Part shown: piece by piece, positions 25,517-37,407 of the stretch
Layout: every line of letters starts with the position of its first letter
Numbering within the stretch: the first letter of the stretch is position 1
Assembly (NCBI GenBank): GCA_033819885.1
Contig: JAQYUZ010000027.1
Coordinates: 1-64,000, forward strand
Source: Microbotryomycetes sp. JL201
Taxonomy: Eukaryota > Basidiomycota > Microbotryomycetes
Length of the DNA stretch: 64,000 nucleotides
Direction of reading: 5' to 3'
Notes under the pieces: model-generated
The model's input: the letters and a program-made list of their open reading frames with translations, nothing else
What the model was told of the DNA's origin: nothing
The model's database searches: none
Position numbers and translations under genes: made by a program

Positions 25517-27232
25517 ATGGTCACTTTTCTGCCTCCGACATCGTCCACGACGACAAGTCCTTCATCTCACTCTCACTCTCACGACCATAGCAGTCATTCA
25601 CACTCTCACGATCACTCGTCGACATTGACGCAGCAACAGCCTGCACCAGGGTACACAGCGCAGCAATGGGCGCAATTGACTGACAAGCAAAAGTTCATCA
25701 TCGAGCACGGTCACGATCACAGTGGCATGGAACACGTAGGTCAGTAAACTCTTCAAGTTCAAACACACAAAGTTGGGGGAGAATGAGACGGCGCTTGTTT
25801 CCATCTTGACGGCTCCCGAAAAACATTGTCGAAACACTTTGACGTGCTCAATCAATTACTTGTCCGAGTCGTGACTGCTTTCGTCTGCAGGCAAGTTTGG
25901 TGAACGAGACATGCCAGATTTCACGAAACGGAACTGGCAAGAACGAGCGTTCACGATTGGTATCGGGGGGTCAGTCACAGAATGCGACGATGCAGCAAGC
26001 GCTAATACATGGCTGAGCCATATTCGATAGGCCTGTTGGCTCGGGAAAGACGGCTTTGACGCTTGCGCTTTGCAAAGCTTTCAGAGATACCCACAACATT
26101 GGCAAGTCTGCGCCTCCTTGGGCCGTATCCTGCCCGCCAACATGTCGGTACTCATCGTGGGATGGAATGCTTGATGCACAACAGGCGTCGTCACAAACGA
26201 CATCTTTACGAAAGAAGACCAAGAGTTTTTGATCAGAAACGAAGCGCTTGCGGACAAAGGTCGCATCCGAGCCGTCGAGACGGGTGCGTTCTGTGAAAAA
26301 GCATGATATCTGTGTCACTGACATGGCTCATCTGACGATACTTGGCAGGTGGATGTCCTCACGCGGCAATTCGGTCAGGTTTTGGCATTTTTGGCGAGCC
26401 CCAGCGGATGAGCAACTGACTGTGCAGGATGTCACCCATCTCCACAGAGAAGACATTTCCGCCAACTTGGGTGTGCTTGAACAGTTGCAAGCGGATTATG
26501 CGTGCGAACTCTTGGTCAGTTTGGTGATGCGCTCACGCACTGCGATTGCAAGTAACTCTTTTCTTCGTCTGACGTACTGCAGTTTGTCGAGTCGGGCGGA
26601 GACAACTTGGCTGGCAAGTTCTCACAAGCATTGTCAACGTATCACGGCTGACTCGCTCGCACACATAAAACAGCTAATTACTCAAGAGAATTGGCCGACT
26701 ATGTAAGGTCCGATCGAGCATCGCGACCGTGTAGCACGAGCTGACGTGTACCGAGGACTGTTGTAGATAATCTACGTCGTTAGTCGTGTGCCTGCCGCTA
26801 CGTCTAGCCGAGAGCTGCTTGTTGATGCAGTCTCTATTAGATTGACGTGTCTGGTGGCGACAAGATTCCCCGCAAGGGTGGGCCAGGAATATCCCAAGTT
26901 AGTCTTTCGCGTCGCTACTGTGGTGCATTCTTGACATTGATGAATCCTTTGGCAGTCTGACCTACTCGTCGTCAACAAGGTAATGAGGCAGATCCGCAGG
27001 AAGCCAAACGCCAGCCGATCTCCTGTTGACCTACTTGTATCGTCATTGACAGATTGACATTGCCGAATATGTCGGAGCGTCACTCGAAGTGATGAAGCGC
27101 GACGCAGACAAGATGCGTGACGGCGGTCCGACGTTGTTCACGAGCGTCAAACACGGTCAAGGCGTCCAGGCCGTTGTTGAAATGATTACGAGTGCATGGG
27201 TTGCCGCGACGGGTGGGCGTAAAGTCGTTTGA
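25517..27232 (+). CDS. ureG: Urease accessory GTPase UreG
   Basis: UreG is the GTPase that delivers nickel to urease with UreD/F-type partners. Twelve exons sum exactly to 298 residues: 25517-25739, 25891-25969, 26031-26101, 26185-26283, 26349-26373, 26448-26514, 26583-26613, 26674-26702, 26767-26778, 26841-26897, 26956-26979 and 27053-27232. Family motifs are complete after splicing: P-loop GPVGSGKT, metal-binding [33 protein letters not shown] and the guanine-specificity motif NKID. The N-terminus has a Ser/His-rich nickel-binding tail, as in fungal and plant UreG. Two introns appear to use GC donors (26102 and 26614). Exon 9 has only 12 nt. No other urease gene is in the window. Confidence 0.95.
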
Positions 27233-27345
27233 TAGGCAAAGAAGTTTCAATGTCATGTGCAAATTGCTTTGCTGTCATGAATAGTTTCGTGGCTGAGCTC
27301 GGGCCCAGTTTCTTTCGTCTCTTGAACTCCCTTTGACTCGGAACC

Positions 27346-28359
27346 ATGTCGTCTGGGTCGGTCGCGCCGATTGTCAACTTTGACGAGTTGAGACAGACAT
27401 TGGAACAAGAGCAGCAGCTGCGCGATGAGATTCGCGACGCTGTCAAGCAGCTCGAGCAGGACGAGCGTCAGTGCTTGACAGCATTGCAGCGCAGCCACCA
27501 GACCCCGCAGTCGAAAAGTGAGCCAGAACAAGCACCTGTGCACTACATATGTGGGCGCAATCCTTCGATTCCATGGTTCGGCGTACAAGCCGCCGAGGCA
27601 TTCTCCGCAACCTCATGGGATCATTTTGAGTGAGACTTGACATATCCATTATATTCCCTCGCAGCTCAAGACATCCTGACTCTGGTCGACTCGCTCGTGC
27701 CAGCCGTACAGTCGTCATTGGCCAAACTGTCACAAATCATTCCACCTCACGAATTTTATCGCTACAACTCTATGTTTTCCCACTCTCTTCAGAACGCTTC
27801 ATACATTATCGTCTACTACACTTTCTTGTTGACGTCGATAGACAACGACAAAGGTCCAGACGTTCCGACACGAGACGAGGTGTCTGCTCGTTTGGCCATC
27901 AAGCCCGAATGGAGAGACTCGTTCTTTTTGCCGACAGAGGATTACTTGCACAGTTTGATCTCTCTACTGAACGAACTGTCCAGGTTGGCGATCAACAAGG
28001 TCACGTTGGGAGATTTCGACGCACCACCGAAATACTCTAGGTTTGCAAAAGAATTGTCGACGGCTTTCAGCATTTTGAATCTCAAGAACGACTCGTTGAG
28101 AAAGAGGTTTGACAGTATCAAGTATGATGTCAAGAAATTGGAAGAGAGCAAGTTTGATCGTTTTTGCTCTTGCGAAAGTCGTGCTAGAGAATCGAGTCGA
28201 GCTGACGAGACGTGATGGCTCTTGTTTCTCGCAGTCGTGTACGACCTGTCTCTTCGTGGCTTGCTCAACACGCCTACGATGGCGGCAGCAACGACGATTG
28301 TGACCGACCAAGATCAGTCGTCCACTTCAAAGAAGCTCAAGATGGACGAGTCTGCTTGA
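27346..28359 (+). CDS. TSN: Translin
   Basis: Three exons are predicted (27346-27517, 27665-28147, 28235-28359), summing to 259 residues. Translin binds single-stranded RNA and DNA and forms the C3PO nuclease with translin-associated factor X. The diagnostic core is IPPHEFYRYNSMFSHSLQN, followed by the helical LTSIDND..., and KKLEE joined across intron 2 to IVYDLSLRGLL. Without removing intron 2 the protein would diverge exactly where the family motif should continue. That intron starts GCAAGT, so it is a GC-AG intron. Length agrees with the family (about 230) plus a short C-terminal tail. Confidence 0.93.
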
Positions 28360-28665
28360 GACGCGACGTCGTGCTTTATAGGCAGAAATTGATTTCGCTT
28401 GGGACTCTTATCACGAAATGTTGTAACAAAACACGGTTATGGAATGAGAAACTTTTGCAGCATACAGGCAACCAACAACAACAATGGAGTGAGAGTTCTT
28501 CGGGACAATGAGACTAACGACCTCAACAAACGACGCATCCGTCACGCGACGATGACGACAAAGTTCCGTTCTTGGCTTCGAGCGCTTGCAATGTGGCGTA
28601 CTTGACTTTTTCATCCTCTGTCAACAACCTACAACCCACCGCTCGTCAATCCACGTTTGCACGGA

Positions 28666-29754
28666 TCAGACGAAACAAGGAAAGACTGACCCTCGTTTGG
28701 CTCTTGCTTCCAAAGCCTTCTTGGCACTCGCTTGTTCGGCCAAAGCTCTCTTGTCCGTCTTTGACCCAACCAAACCGACCGTCGCTTTTCTAACGCCCGT
28801 CGGCTTTGCGTCCCGTTTCTTGTCATTGTCTGTGCCCGATTTTGTTGTTGTGTCTAGCACTGTTTGAGAAGAAGCCGAAGCAACACGGACAGGTTGCTGT
28901 TGAGTATGTGTTGCAAGATGGGTTTGATTTGGACCGAGAGAATCCAATTTGCTGCTCACGGCCGCTTGTGCTCTCCTCAGAGCTGCCAGTCCGGTATTAT
29001 TCGACGTTGTAGATCTTGTAGGTGTCGTCTGCGTCGCAGGCTTGAGTTTCGAAAAGAATCCTCCGCTGGCACCGCCACCCGAGTTGGTTTCAGTTTTTTG
29101 GCGCTGCAATTGTTGCTGCTTGAGACAGTCGTGGTCCTTGTCAAATCGATGCTTTGGACAGTACTTGAGTCGACAAGCCGAGCACGTGATTGGCGCAATC
29201 AACTTTGTCGTGCAACGGCGCTCTGCACACACGTGGCCGCCAAGTTTCTGTTGTTGCAGATGACTGTGGACTGGAGTCGAAGTTCCGCTAGATGTCGGTG
29301 TTGAGTCGGTAGCACTCAATTTGGCGAGAGCCGGGCACGACGACGTCAAGTGGCGGTCCATTGAGACATTCGGGTCTTGGCCTACTGGAAACGACACTGG
29401 TTGAGAGCATAGCGGGCAAGATGGGATGCGGTTCTGGAGACATGTTGAAGTAATATGAGTTCTATAATGAAGCCGGCGTGTGTGTTTGCTTGATTGTTGC
29501 GCTCACGTCAGCTTGTAGCGGGTCAAACTTGGCGCACGTGTGACCTTGCGGCGGCCGCCAGTGGTCCGCACAGAATGGCAGACTGCACGACGGGCATTTG
29601 AATGGCAAGACTGTAGAGTGCGATGGCGTCAGCAGTGAACGAGTACGTATCATGACTGACGCGCATACTCACAGTCGAGTTGATGACACAGCGGATCGCT
29701 GCAGTGTGTGCCGAGAGTGAGGAACTCTTGGTTGTTGATCTCGGAGGCAGTCAT
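28666..29754 (-). CDS. AN1-type zinc finger protein, ZFAND2-like
   Basis: Three exons are predicted (29754-29673, 29610-29507, 29433-28666), summing to 317 residues. Two AN1 fingers are visible. The first spans GTHCSDPLCHQLD, FKCPSCSLPFC and H..GHTC across intron 1. The second spans VCAERRCTTKL, ITCSACRLKYC and H..DHDC. ZFAND2 and related proteins bind p97/Cdc48, the proteasome and ubiquitinated clients and act in proteotoxic and arsenite stress. The C-terminal third is Ala/Lys/Gln-rich and disordered. It converges on translin. Confidence 0.88.
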
Positions 29755-30383
29755 GTCGTGGTACGACGCGAGCGACAAACAGCGGCGGCGAGGCCGTCGT
29801 TGTGACGAGCCAAGAGCGCTTGCGCGGCCCGAGCGCTCATCTCAGTCAGCTTTGGCCTTTTCGACGACGTTCCATGGCAAAGCGTCACATCAGCGCAATA
29901 TGCCGGATTCATACAGCAACTTGAGCTAGATCCGGGACTGTTTTGCGATGACCGGGCTGCTAGAATGCGCCGCGGAAGAGTCACGTGACCGTAACAAGAA
30001 TTCGCACCCGTCCCGTGCTCCTGTTTTTCCCAATAGTCGTAAAGACGTGAGTGGTTGGTGGTTGCGACTCGCAACATTAAGATGCCCGCTCATGTAAAAC
30101 CGGGACGCGTCTCGTCGCGACTCCAATTTGGCCTGCGCCGGCGCATGAGAACCCGTCGTGCGACTTGGTGTTACCGAGACACAATTTGGGGCACGTTGAG
30201 CGTGCTCACGAGCTAGACGGGCCATGTGGTCCGAGAGGCGAGGGCGCCACAGGAGTCAACCGTCGCTCGCTCGCGACAATGACGATGACGGCGAACAGGG
30301 ACGGCCGCTCATGTCACAAGTCAACCATGATCCACCTATTCATTACAATGTCTCGTCAGATGACGCAATAGCGCGACTTGAGG
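29755..30383. promoter_or_regulatory. Divergent intergenic region
   Basis: 629 bp between divergent genes (ZFAND2-like and the membrane PC-esterase). No gene seen. Confidence 0.35.
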
Positions 30384-32062
30384 ATGGGTCGCGAGACGCG
30401 ACCGAGCTGGGACCTACGGCAAGCCGGCTCACAGAATGCCGCTAGACGGTAAGATAGCTGAGTCCTTCTCTTTATTTTGTAGTCCGACTCTAGGTCAAGC
30501 GCAAATCGCAAGACGCTCTTGGCTTTTGCCGTCGGGTCCACGATCGTTTTTAGCCTCTTGGGACTGCTAGCGATGCTTACGCGGGGCTCAACGAACTTGT
30601 CATTTGACGTGGGATCCCTGTCATCGTTTGTATGGCCAATGCCATCACCCAAGCCATTATGCTCTGCCGACGAGTTGCTCAGTGGTCGTTGGCAAAGACG
30701 ATCCCCGCCACTGCGCTCGATTGACCAAGTTGTAGAAGCGTACAATTACCGGCCTTACAAAGCGTTGACGACAGAAGACCACGGGATTGTCAACACGTGG
30801 GAAACACGACAAGACGGCATGTACTGTTCGGTAGAGTACGTCAAGAACGTGACTGAAGACACGTTGCGAAAGGACGAGCAACGCATCCTGAACGTCGCAT
30901 CATGGCAATGGCAAAGTGATGCTCATCAAAGAGGCGAATGTCGAATTGAGCAATGGGATTGGAATCGAGTGGTGAAGCGGCTCGTGATGAGCCCGGCCGG
31001 GCTCGTCTTTATTGGCGGTCAGTGGCGCGCTTCTTAATACAGCGACGACAGACTGGCTAACGTTGGTCTGACACAGACTCTATCACGGCGCAGCAGTACG
31101 ACTCTTTTGCCTTGTTGCTCGGCAACAAGCCTCCGATTATCGAACGTGTCATTTCGCCACACGAACGGCGTCTCAATGCTGGAAGAGCATTGTTTCTCGA
31201 CCCAGCGCACCCCCTCTCCATAGAATTACTCCAGGAACTGCCGTTCAAAGTGCCATTAGAGCGAATCGAGCGACCCCTGGTCCAGTCGATGCGCAGCAAC
31301 TACATGACGACCGAGGCAGACATCAAAGCTGCCAACTTGACGTTGTCACACGGCAGTCACGAGCTGAGGCCGACAGACTTTGACGACAATCTGACGAGAC
31401 TTGTTGGCGACAATGGTACGGTTTCGAATGACGTGCCTTGGATGTCTAGCATCATTGTGACAAGCGTCGGCAATTGGTGGGAGAGATACATTGACGCGTC
31501 GGATTCAGTCTCGGAAGCTCTCGAACAGTACAAGTTTGCGATGCAAAGAGCGTTCGCCAGGCTTGATCGTCTCTCGCGCCAACAGCAATACACGGTCGTG
31601 TATCGTTCGGTCAACAGAGGAACGCTCGAATGCGAACGTCACAGTGAACCGATCGAGCCGACGAACAAGACGAGTGTGGATCAGATTGGAGCTTATGCTT
31701 GGTACCTGAAGCAACCCATGTCTGACATGTGGCGGTCCATGTTGAGCAAAGTCGTCGAACAAGGAGACGACCGAGTCGTGCTCAATGGCGATCTGACGAC
31801 GGACGAGGGAGCGGGTTCCAAGCGGGATTTGACGAGAAGAGCGCGATGGATTAGCTTGGACATTGAGGACATGTCGTATCAGCGACCAGAGGCGCATCGA
31901 TATCCTGGCATGGACTGTCTTCATTGGTGCTTGCCCAGTGTTCTAGGTATGCATCATCGGATGAGGCGCGAGTGATTGTCCCCACTGACGCATAGAGCTT
32001 GTGCAGACGATTGGAATTGGGCCATGTGGCACTTGCTGCAGCGCAATGAGCCCATGGAGTGA
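30384..32062 (+). CDS. Type II membrane PMR5/TBL/CAS1-like glycan O-acetyltransferase-family protein
   Basis: Four exons are predicted (30384-30448, 30494-31017, 31077-31946, 32007-32062), summing to 504 residues. A short cytosolic segment and a hydrophobic anchor (LLAFAVGSTIVFSLLGLLAM) precede a lumenal domain. The nucleophile motif GDSITAQQ is assembled across intron 2. The Asp-x-x-His motif is DCLHWCLPSV, joined across intron 3 to DDWNWAMWHLL. This is the arrangement of the PC-esterase group that includes plant TBL and fungal Cas1. Several NxT/S sites suggest N-glycosylation. Polysaccharide O-acetylation in the Golgi is the likely role; the acceptor is not known. Confidence 0.82.
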
Positions 32063-32308
32063 GCTTCAAGCGGGCAGCCCAGCTTTGAGCACGCCTTGCT
32101 GCTCGATAGACTGTCGTAAAGTCGTGAACATGTCGTCAGGGTTGTTGTACTTTCATGTTGTTCATCATGCCATGAGGCCTGAGTCGTCTGATGGAGGTTC
32201 CGGACCTAAGCGGCGGAGCTGAAGCGGACTTAGTAACGGACGTTTGTCAGTCACGCGTTTCAGCTTTTGCCCGCTTTTGTGCGTCCACACTCGTCCAGCC
32301 GGCAAGAC

Positions 32309-34725
32309 ATGTCAAAGCCACCGGACGGTATCGACAATACAACAAAGCAACAGGACGACGCACCTGTCACCACCAACACCTCGACGGCGACATGCACAAC
32401 TCGAGCGAACGGGCCGGCGACGTCAACCCGGCTGCAGAGATCGTCTTCGTTCGCGAGTCAAAGGACAACGTCGGACTGGTTCGAAGCGTCGGGTGCACCG
32501 TCAGGTCAAGGTGTATTTGATTTGCCTTCGTCCACGGCAATGGCTCAATTGCAGCCGACCGTTTCGAGAGAATCAAGAATGTCCGCAGTTCAGCAACAGC
32601 AACCTCAAGCGGTTCAGTTTGCCGGAGGCACAAGTTTGCAAGCGACAAGGTCACAACGTCAATCTAGAAAGTATGCGGACGCAAACCCGCAGCGGATCGG
32701 ATCGATGAGTCGCGATCATCATATTCACGAAGAGCAAGACGAAGAGGCGCTCGCAGACCATTCCTGCTCGGACAAACCGGGCTCGCCGGGCTCGGACCAT
32801 GCACACGGGCAGCACGAGGAGACGGAGGAGGAAAGAGCCAAGAGAATGTATGCGCGCTTCAGCGAAAGACGCAAGAGCTTGATTGTCGCCATCGTCGCGT
32901 ACGTGGCCTTGTTGGCGCGTAAGTTTGTGGGAACCAGGAAGAGGAACAGACAAACACGGTTGTTGACTCGGTCTTTCTTCGTGCGCTTCTTCCGTGTCCT
33001 GTGCGTCGTTTGGCACCTGCCACAGCCGTAAGCTTGCTCGAAACTTTTGCCCCCTCTCCGATCGTCAAGGCTGACGCGGACTCGCACAGTTTGCAAGCTC
33101 ATCGTTCCTGCCTTCGATCCCGCAAATTTGTCAAGACATTGGCACGACTCCAACCGTAATCAACGTAACAGTCTGCATCTACATTCTTACGCTCGCAGTC
33201 ACACCGCTGTTGTGGGCGCCTTACGCCGGGGTGTACGGACGCCGCCCTATCTACCTCGTCTCGTTACCTATCTTCACACTGGGCTGTCTCGGTACAGCCT
33301 TGTCAAACAACCTCGCTTCATTGATCGTCACTCGAGTGATATCCGGAGCGGGCTCGAGCTCAGTCTTGTCCGTCGGGGCAGGAACGATTTCTGATTTGTA
33401 CGAAAAGGAACGAAGAGGCAAAGCGATGGGCTCGTTTTATGCCGGTATCCTCATTGGCCCAGCTGTCGCTCCTGCCGTTGCTGGAGTGCTGACAGAATAC
33501 GTCAAGCCCGACGGAACGGGATGGCGAGCTATGCAGTGGTTACTGTTCGCGATGGGAGCCTCTGGAGCATTGCTGTGTGCGTTTTGTTTACCAGAAACGG
33601 CTCATCAGAGGGGCGTTGATTTGATTAGGGAAGAGAGGAAGCAGCTGGCGATCGAAGAGGGACGCAATGGCGATGTGACGGAGCAGAAGCCTTGGTGGAA
33701 GCCAGACGTGACCATCGTATGGATGAATCCGCTTCGACCGCTTCGGTTGCTCCTGCTGCCCCATATTCTCGCTCTTGTGAGTCGGGAGGTCGCTGCAAAG
33801 GCCTGAGTCTCCTTGCTGAATTGCGATGTCCACAGAGTTTGAATAGCTCATTCGTGCTCATGAGCACCTACACTGTCCTCGTACCTCTCTCGCAGACGGT
33901 GGCGCCCCGCTATTCCATCAATAATGCCGCGTTGCTCGGCTTGTTTTACCTCGCACAAGGATGTGGGAACTTGTGCGCATCACCATTTGCCGGTCGGTAC
34001 GCAGATTGGATGTTGAAGCACTACCTCAAGAAGCGGAATGGCGTCTATCTGCCAGAAGATCGACTGAGGGCCACGCTCATCGGTGGCGCGTTCCTGTTGC
34101 CCACGTCTGTACTCGTCCTAGGTTGGATACTCGAAAAGGTCGATGGCAAGGCTGGTTTGGCGTTGACTGTCATTCTGCTGTTTACGAACGGTGCCGGTCT
34201 CATGTGAGTAGTCACCGTCAAGTGGCGACATCTACACGCCAGACTCGATCGCCCGAGCTCGAGTGATGGATGTCGCGCGCTAGTCGTCCCGAAGGATCTC
34301 TGGCTAACATCATCGCTGACTGCAGGTTCGTGTTGACGCCGGCAAATACGTACCTGGTTGACGTGTCGGGTATTCGCTCGAGCGAGGTGATTGCCAGCAA
34401 CAATTGTGCGCGCTACGTCGTCAGCGCCGCCGCGTCGGCATTTGTCCTGCCGATGATTCATGCAATTGGTGTCGGTTCAACGAATACGTTTGCGGCAGCC
34501 ATGTGTTGGGTTGGCTGTGGTTTGATTGTGGTGACGATCAAATACGGCAAGAGGATGAGAAAGTTTGGTGAAAGGTTTGACGGCATGAAGGTTGTTGGTG
34601 TCGAGGATGATGACGACGATGAGGATGACGTTGGTGGCGGCCGCGGTGAAAGCAGCGAGGCAGCTCGGACGGCAGGCAGCGAAGTGACGTTGCATGACAA
34701 CATTGAAAAGTCGCATCTCAAGTAA
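32309..34725 (+). CDS. MFS drug:H+ antiporter (DHA1-type) with an apparent 2-nt micro-exon
   Basis: Predicted exons are 32309-32918, 33026-33027 (2 nt), 33090-33776, 33836-34203 and 34326-34725, summing to 688 residues. This is a 12-helix facilitator with a long disordered cytosolic N-terminus (about 190 residues). Motif A-like GVYGRRPIYL lies between helices 2 and 3; MGSFYAGILIGPAVAPAVAG is the motif C-like antiporter region in helix 5. A central loop contains PWWKPD. The acidic tail has a DDDDDED run. DHA1 proteins export drugs, polyamines or organic compounds at the plasma membrane. The start of helix 1 can only be read in frame with canonical sites if a 2-nt exon is included (see findings). 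Confidence 0.85.
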
Positions 34726-35084
34726 AGTAGACTACTGTATAGCATCGCCCGTAGAATCATGCTGTTGTTGCCACAAATAGTCTAATCTATTTTTTTCGTC
34801 TGACGCGTTGCGACGCGCTTTGACAGTTTCGACGCGACGCGCCTTTTCTTAGCCAAAGGGGCACTGCTTTGTTCCTTTTCCTCTTTAATATCGAAGAGAG
34901 CTGAGCAGGATGCCTGGTGGTCAGTGACGGGACACGCGTTTGTGACGGCGGCTTTGTCGTGTACAGCTCCGCAGCACTTGCTCGACGCTGACGCCGTGCG
35001 CCTCGGCCCGTAACTCGGACAGGCAGCAGTCCAACGTCTCCGACGTCGCCCGTGTCAAACAGAGTCAAGTTGGCGCCGCTCGTC

Positions 35085-37238
35085 ATGTCATCGACAGCGA
35101 CGCAGCCTGCGACAGCGCCACGGACAGGTCGACATTTGCACAAGCGCACGCTCTCAACCTCGACCAGAATCTTTTTCGGCAGCCCGACGACACCGCCGTC
35201 AAGAAAGATCAGACATGGCGCGTACCACGCCGTCGAACCAGACTCGCCGAGCTCGATCAACGAAGGCGGCAATGACGACGCTCAGGACTCTCGGCGCAAT
35301 TCGTTCAGCCCACGCAAACCACATCATGCACGCGCAGTGCACGCTCAAAGTCGATCATCGGACAAGAGGGCGACATCCTGTGGACGGGTGACGGTGTGGA
35401 TAGTTGTGGGCGTGTGCGGGCTTGTCGCCATCTTTCAACTGGTTCTGCACCGAACAAACATGAAAACCTACGCGACAACGACATGGCAAGATTGGTCACG
35501 ATATCAACAGTCGCATTGGACAGATGGCTTGCTGGCGCCATTGAACGAGTCCCGACCTGCGCTTGCAACAACGTTGGAAGTGGCGAGCATGATGATGACA
35601 GCTGAAATGTCAGCATCGACCCCGAACGACATGGCGCCAAGTCATGCAATTACTCTGGACAACGCCGCACCAAGACCGTCCGTCACAGTCAGTGTGGACA
35701 AAGAGCAGCCGAAACGACTACCGTCAGAGCCACAGCCTGCCGTCGCAGACGCACCGCAGGCGGATCCGACGACGACGACGATGGAACTCACTCACGCTCC
35801 ACAGAAATTTTTATTTGTGACTTGGATGGGCGAGCAAGAAACGAAAGCGCAGTCCCACCTATATCAACTCGGACTGCTCGCCCTGGCGCTCAACCGGACC
35901 CTCGTCTTGCCGCAGGTACATCAATCGAGGTTTGGCGCATGCTATCACAACGACTTTTCGCTGTACTACGAACAAGACACGCTTGAACGCTTTGGGATTC
36001 CATACATGAGTCATCAAGACTTTCTCGAGTGGGCCCTCGCCGGAAAACCAAAGTCAGGTCAACTGCTGGCTCTCGCTAGAGGCAAACGGGTGCCAGATGA
36101 CGTCGCCTTCATGCCTCTCAAAAGCTTGTGCGTCGACAAGGTCCCAGTCGATTTGAGCGTCTACGCGCCGCGCGCATTCTTCTTGCCGACGACGAGTTGG
36201 AAGGCCGATCATTTGAGACTTGCGTTTGGCAAAAACGTCGTCGCCGATCTGCTCGCTGAAGCAAAGTCTGACGATGATGGTGGAGCCAACGTCTTGGTCG
36301 TTCAATATGACCTCAGGTATCCGTTCCTGACACCGACCTTGGCCATCGAGTTTAATCCGGCGGCGTCCGCCCCAACGCCGTACTCGTACTTTGAATATTC
36401 GTCATTCTGGACGAAACTCGGTCAAGAGTATGCGCAACACTTGTCACCTTATATTGCAGTGCACTGGCGAACAGAAACTCTGCCGGTCGAAGCGCTCGCG
36501 ACTTGCGGTTCGGCCCTCGTCGACAAGCTCGTGACCATCAAACGCACGCGACCCGAGATCAAAATGGTCTACCTCGCCACGGATTATCCTCTCGAAGGTT
36601 TGGGCAGAGACGGCAGTGGCAAAGGAGCTGCAGTCGCTCACTCCGGAACGATGAGCAAGTCTCTGACGAACGATCACCACGACGCCATGAGAACTTTTCT
36701 GAAACAATTTCAAGAGACGTTTGACGGATCGAGCGACGAGACGACGCTCGAATGGACCAGTTTCGTCGAATTGCAAAAGCAGATTCCGTTATCGGACGAA
36801 TTGAGTGCTTTACTGCCGATGATTGAGAGCAAACATCGTCAACTGAGCTTGCAAGAGTTGGATCACGCGATCGTCGGCATCGTCGACAAGGTCGTCTTGA
36901 CTCAAGCCGAACGTGAGCGTTTCACATCTTCTCCGTGACATGTCCCAGCAGCTGGCTCGCTGACGTTTCTCTCTTCTGATACTCCCCTGTCAGTGTTTAT
37001 CGCGGGCCAATTTGATACAACGACAGACTTTACACGTCGATGCGCCAAGCACAGTCAATTCACAGAACAAGTCGTCACTGGTCGTCAACAGTTTCTCGAG
37101 CGCTTTGCGGCAAATGACGAGACGACAAAACTTCACTCGTCTGGATCTGATCAAGATACTGTCGAGGATGTTGGAGCCGACAGCCCTTTGTGGAACATTG
37201 TCGGACACTTTGCTATGGATCAGCAGGACGATGATTAA
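35085..37238 (+). CDS. Type II membrane protein, O-fucosyltransferase-like
   Basis: Two exons are predicted (35085-36912 and 36994-37238, phase 1), summing to 690 residues. The start is the first in-frame ATG (MSSTATQ). After a basic, Ser-rich cytosolic tail comes one anchor (VTVWIVVGVCGLVAIFQLVL), a Thr/Pro stalk and a lumenal domain starting FLFVTWMGEQETKAQSHLYQ. LGLLALALNRTLVLPQV, IAVHWRTE and the C-terminal VFIAGQFDTTTDFTRR resemble GDP-fucose protein O-fucosyltransferase-like proteins of basidiomycetes. I did not find all catalytic residues, so the assignment is at superfamily level. Exon 2 restores the expected C-terminal block, which the unspliced frame lacks. It converges on PPWD1. 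Confidence 0.72.
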
Positions 37239-37407
37239 CGAAGCGAACGACGTGCATGTCATCTCATTTTTTCGCGCTTGTTACATACATCTCATTTCGA
37301 ATCTGTTGTAAACGTGTTTCTCAATTGCGCGAATTGTCTCGATACGCAATCGCTCTCGAGATGAAAATCGTCTGGCATTGCAAAGCCATGGATTTCTCTT
37401 GTTTTTG

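Noticed and set aside
34787-35272. 161-codon minus frame opposite the fucosyltransferase-like N-terminus
   Set aside because: Shadow of the Ser/Arg-rich plus-strand exon; no family signal.
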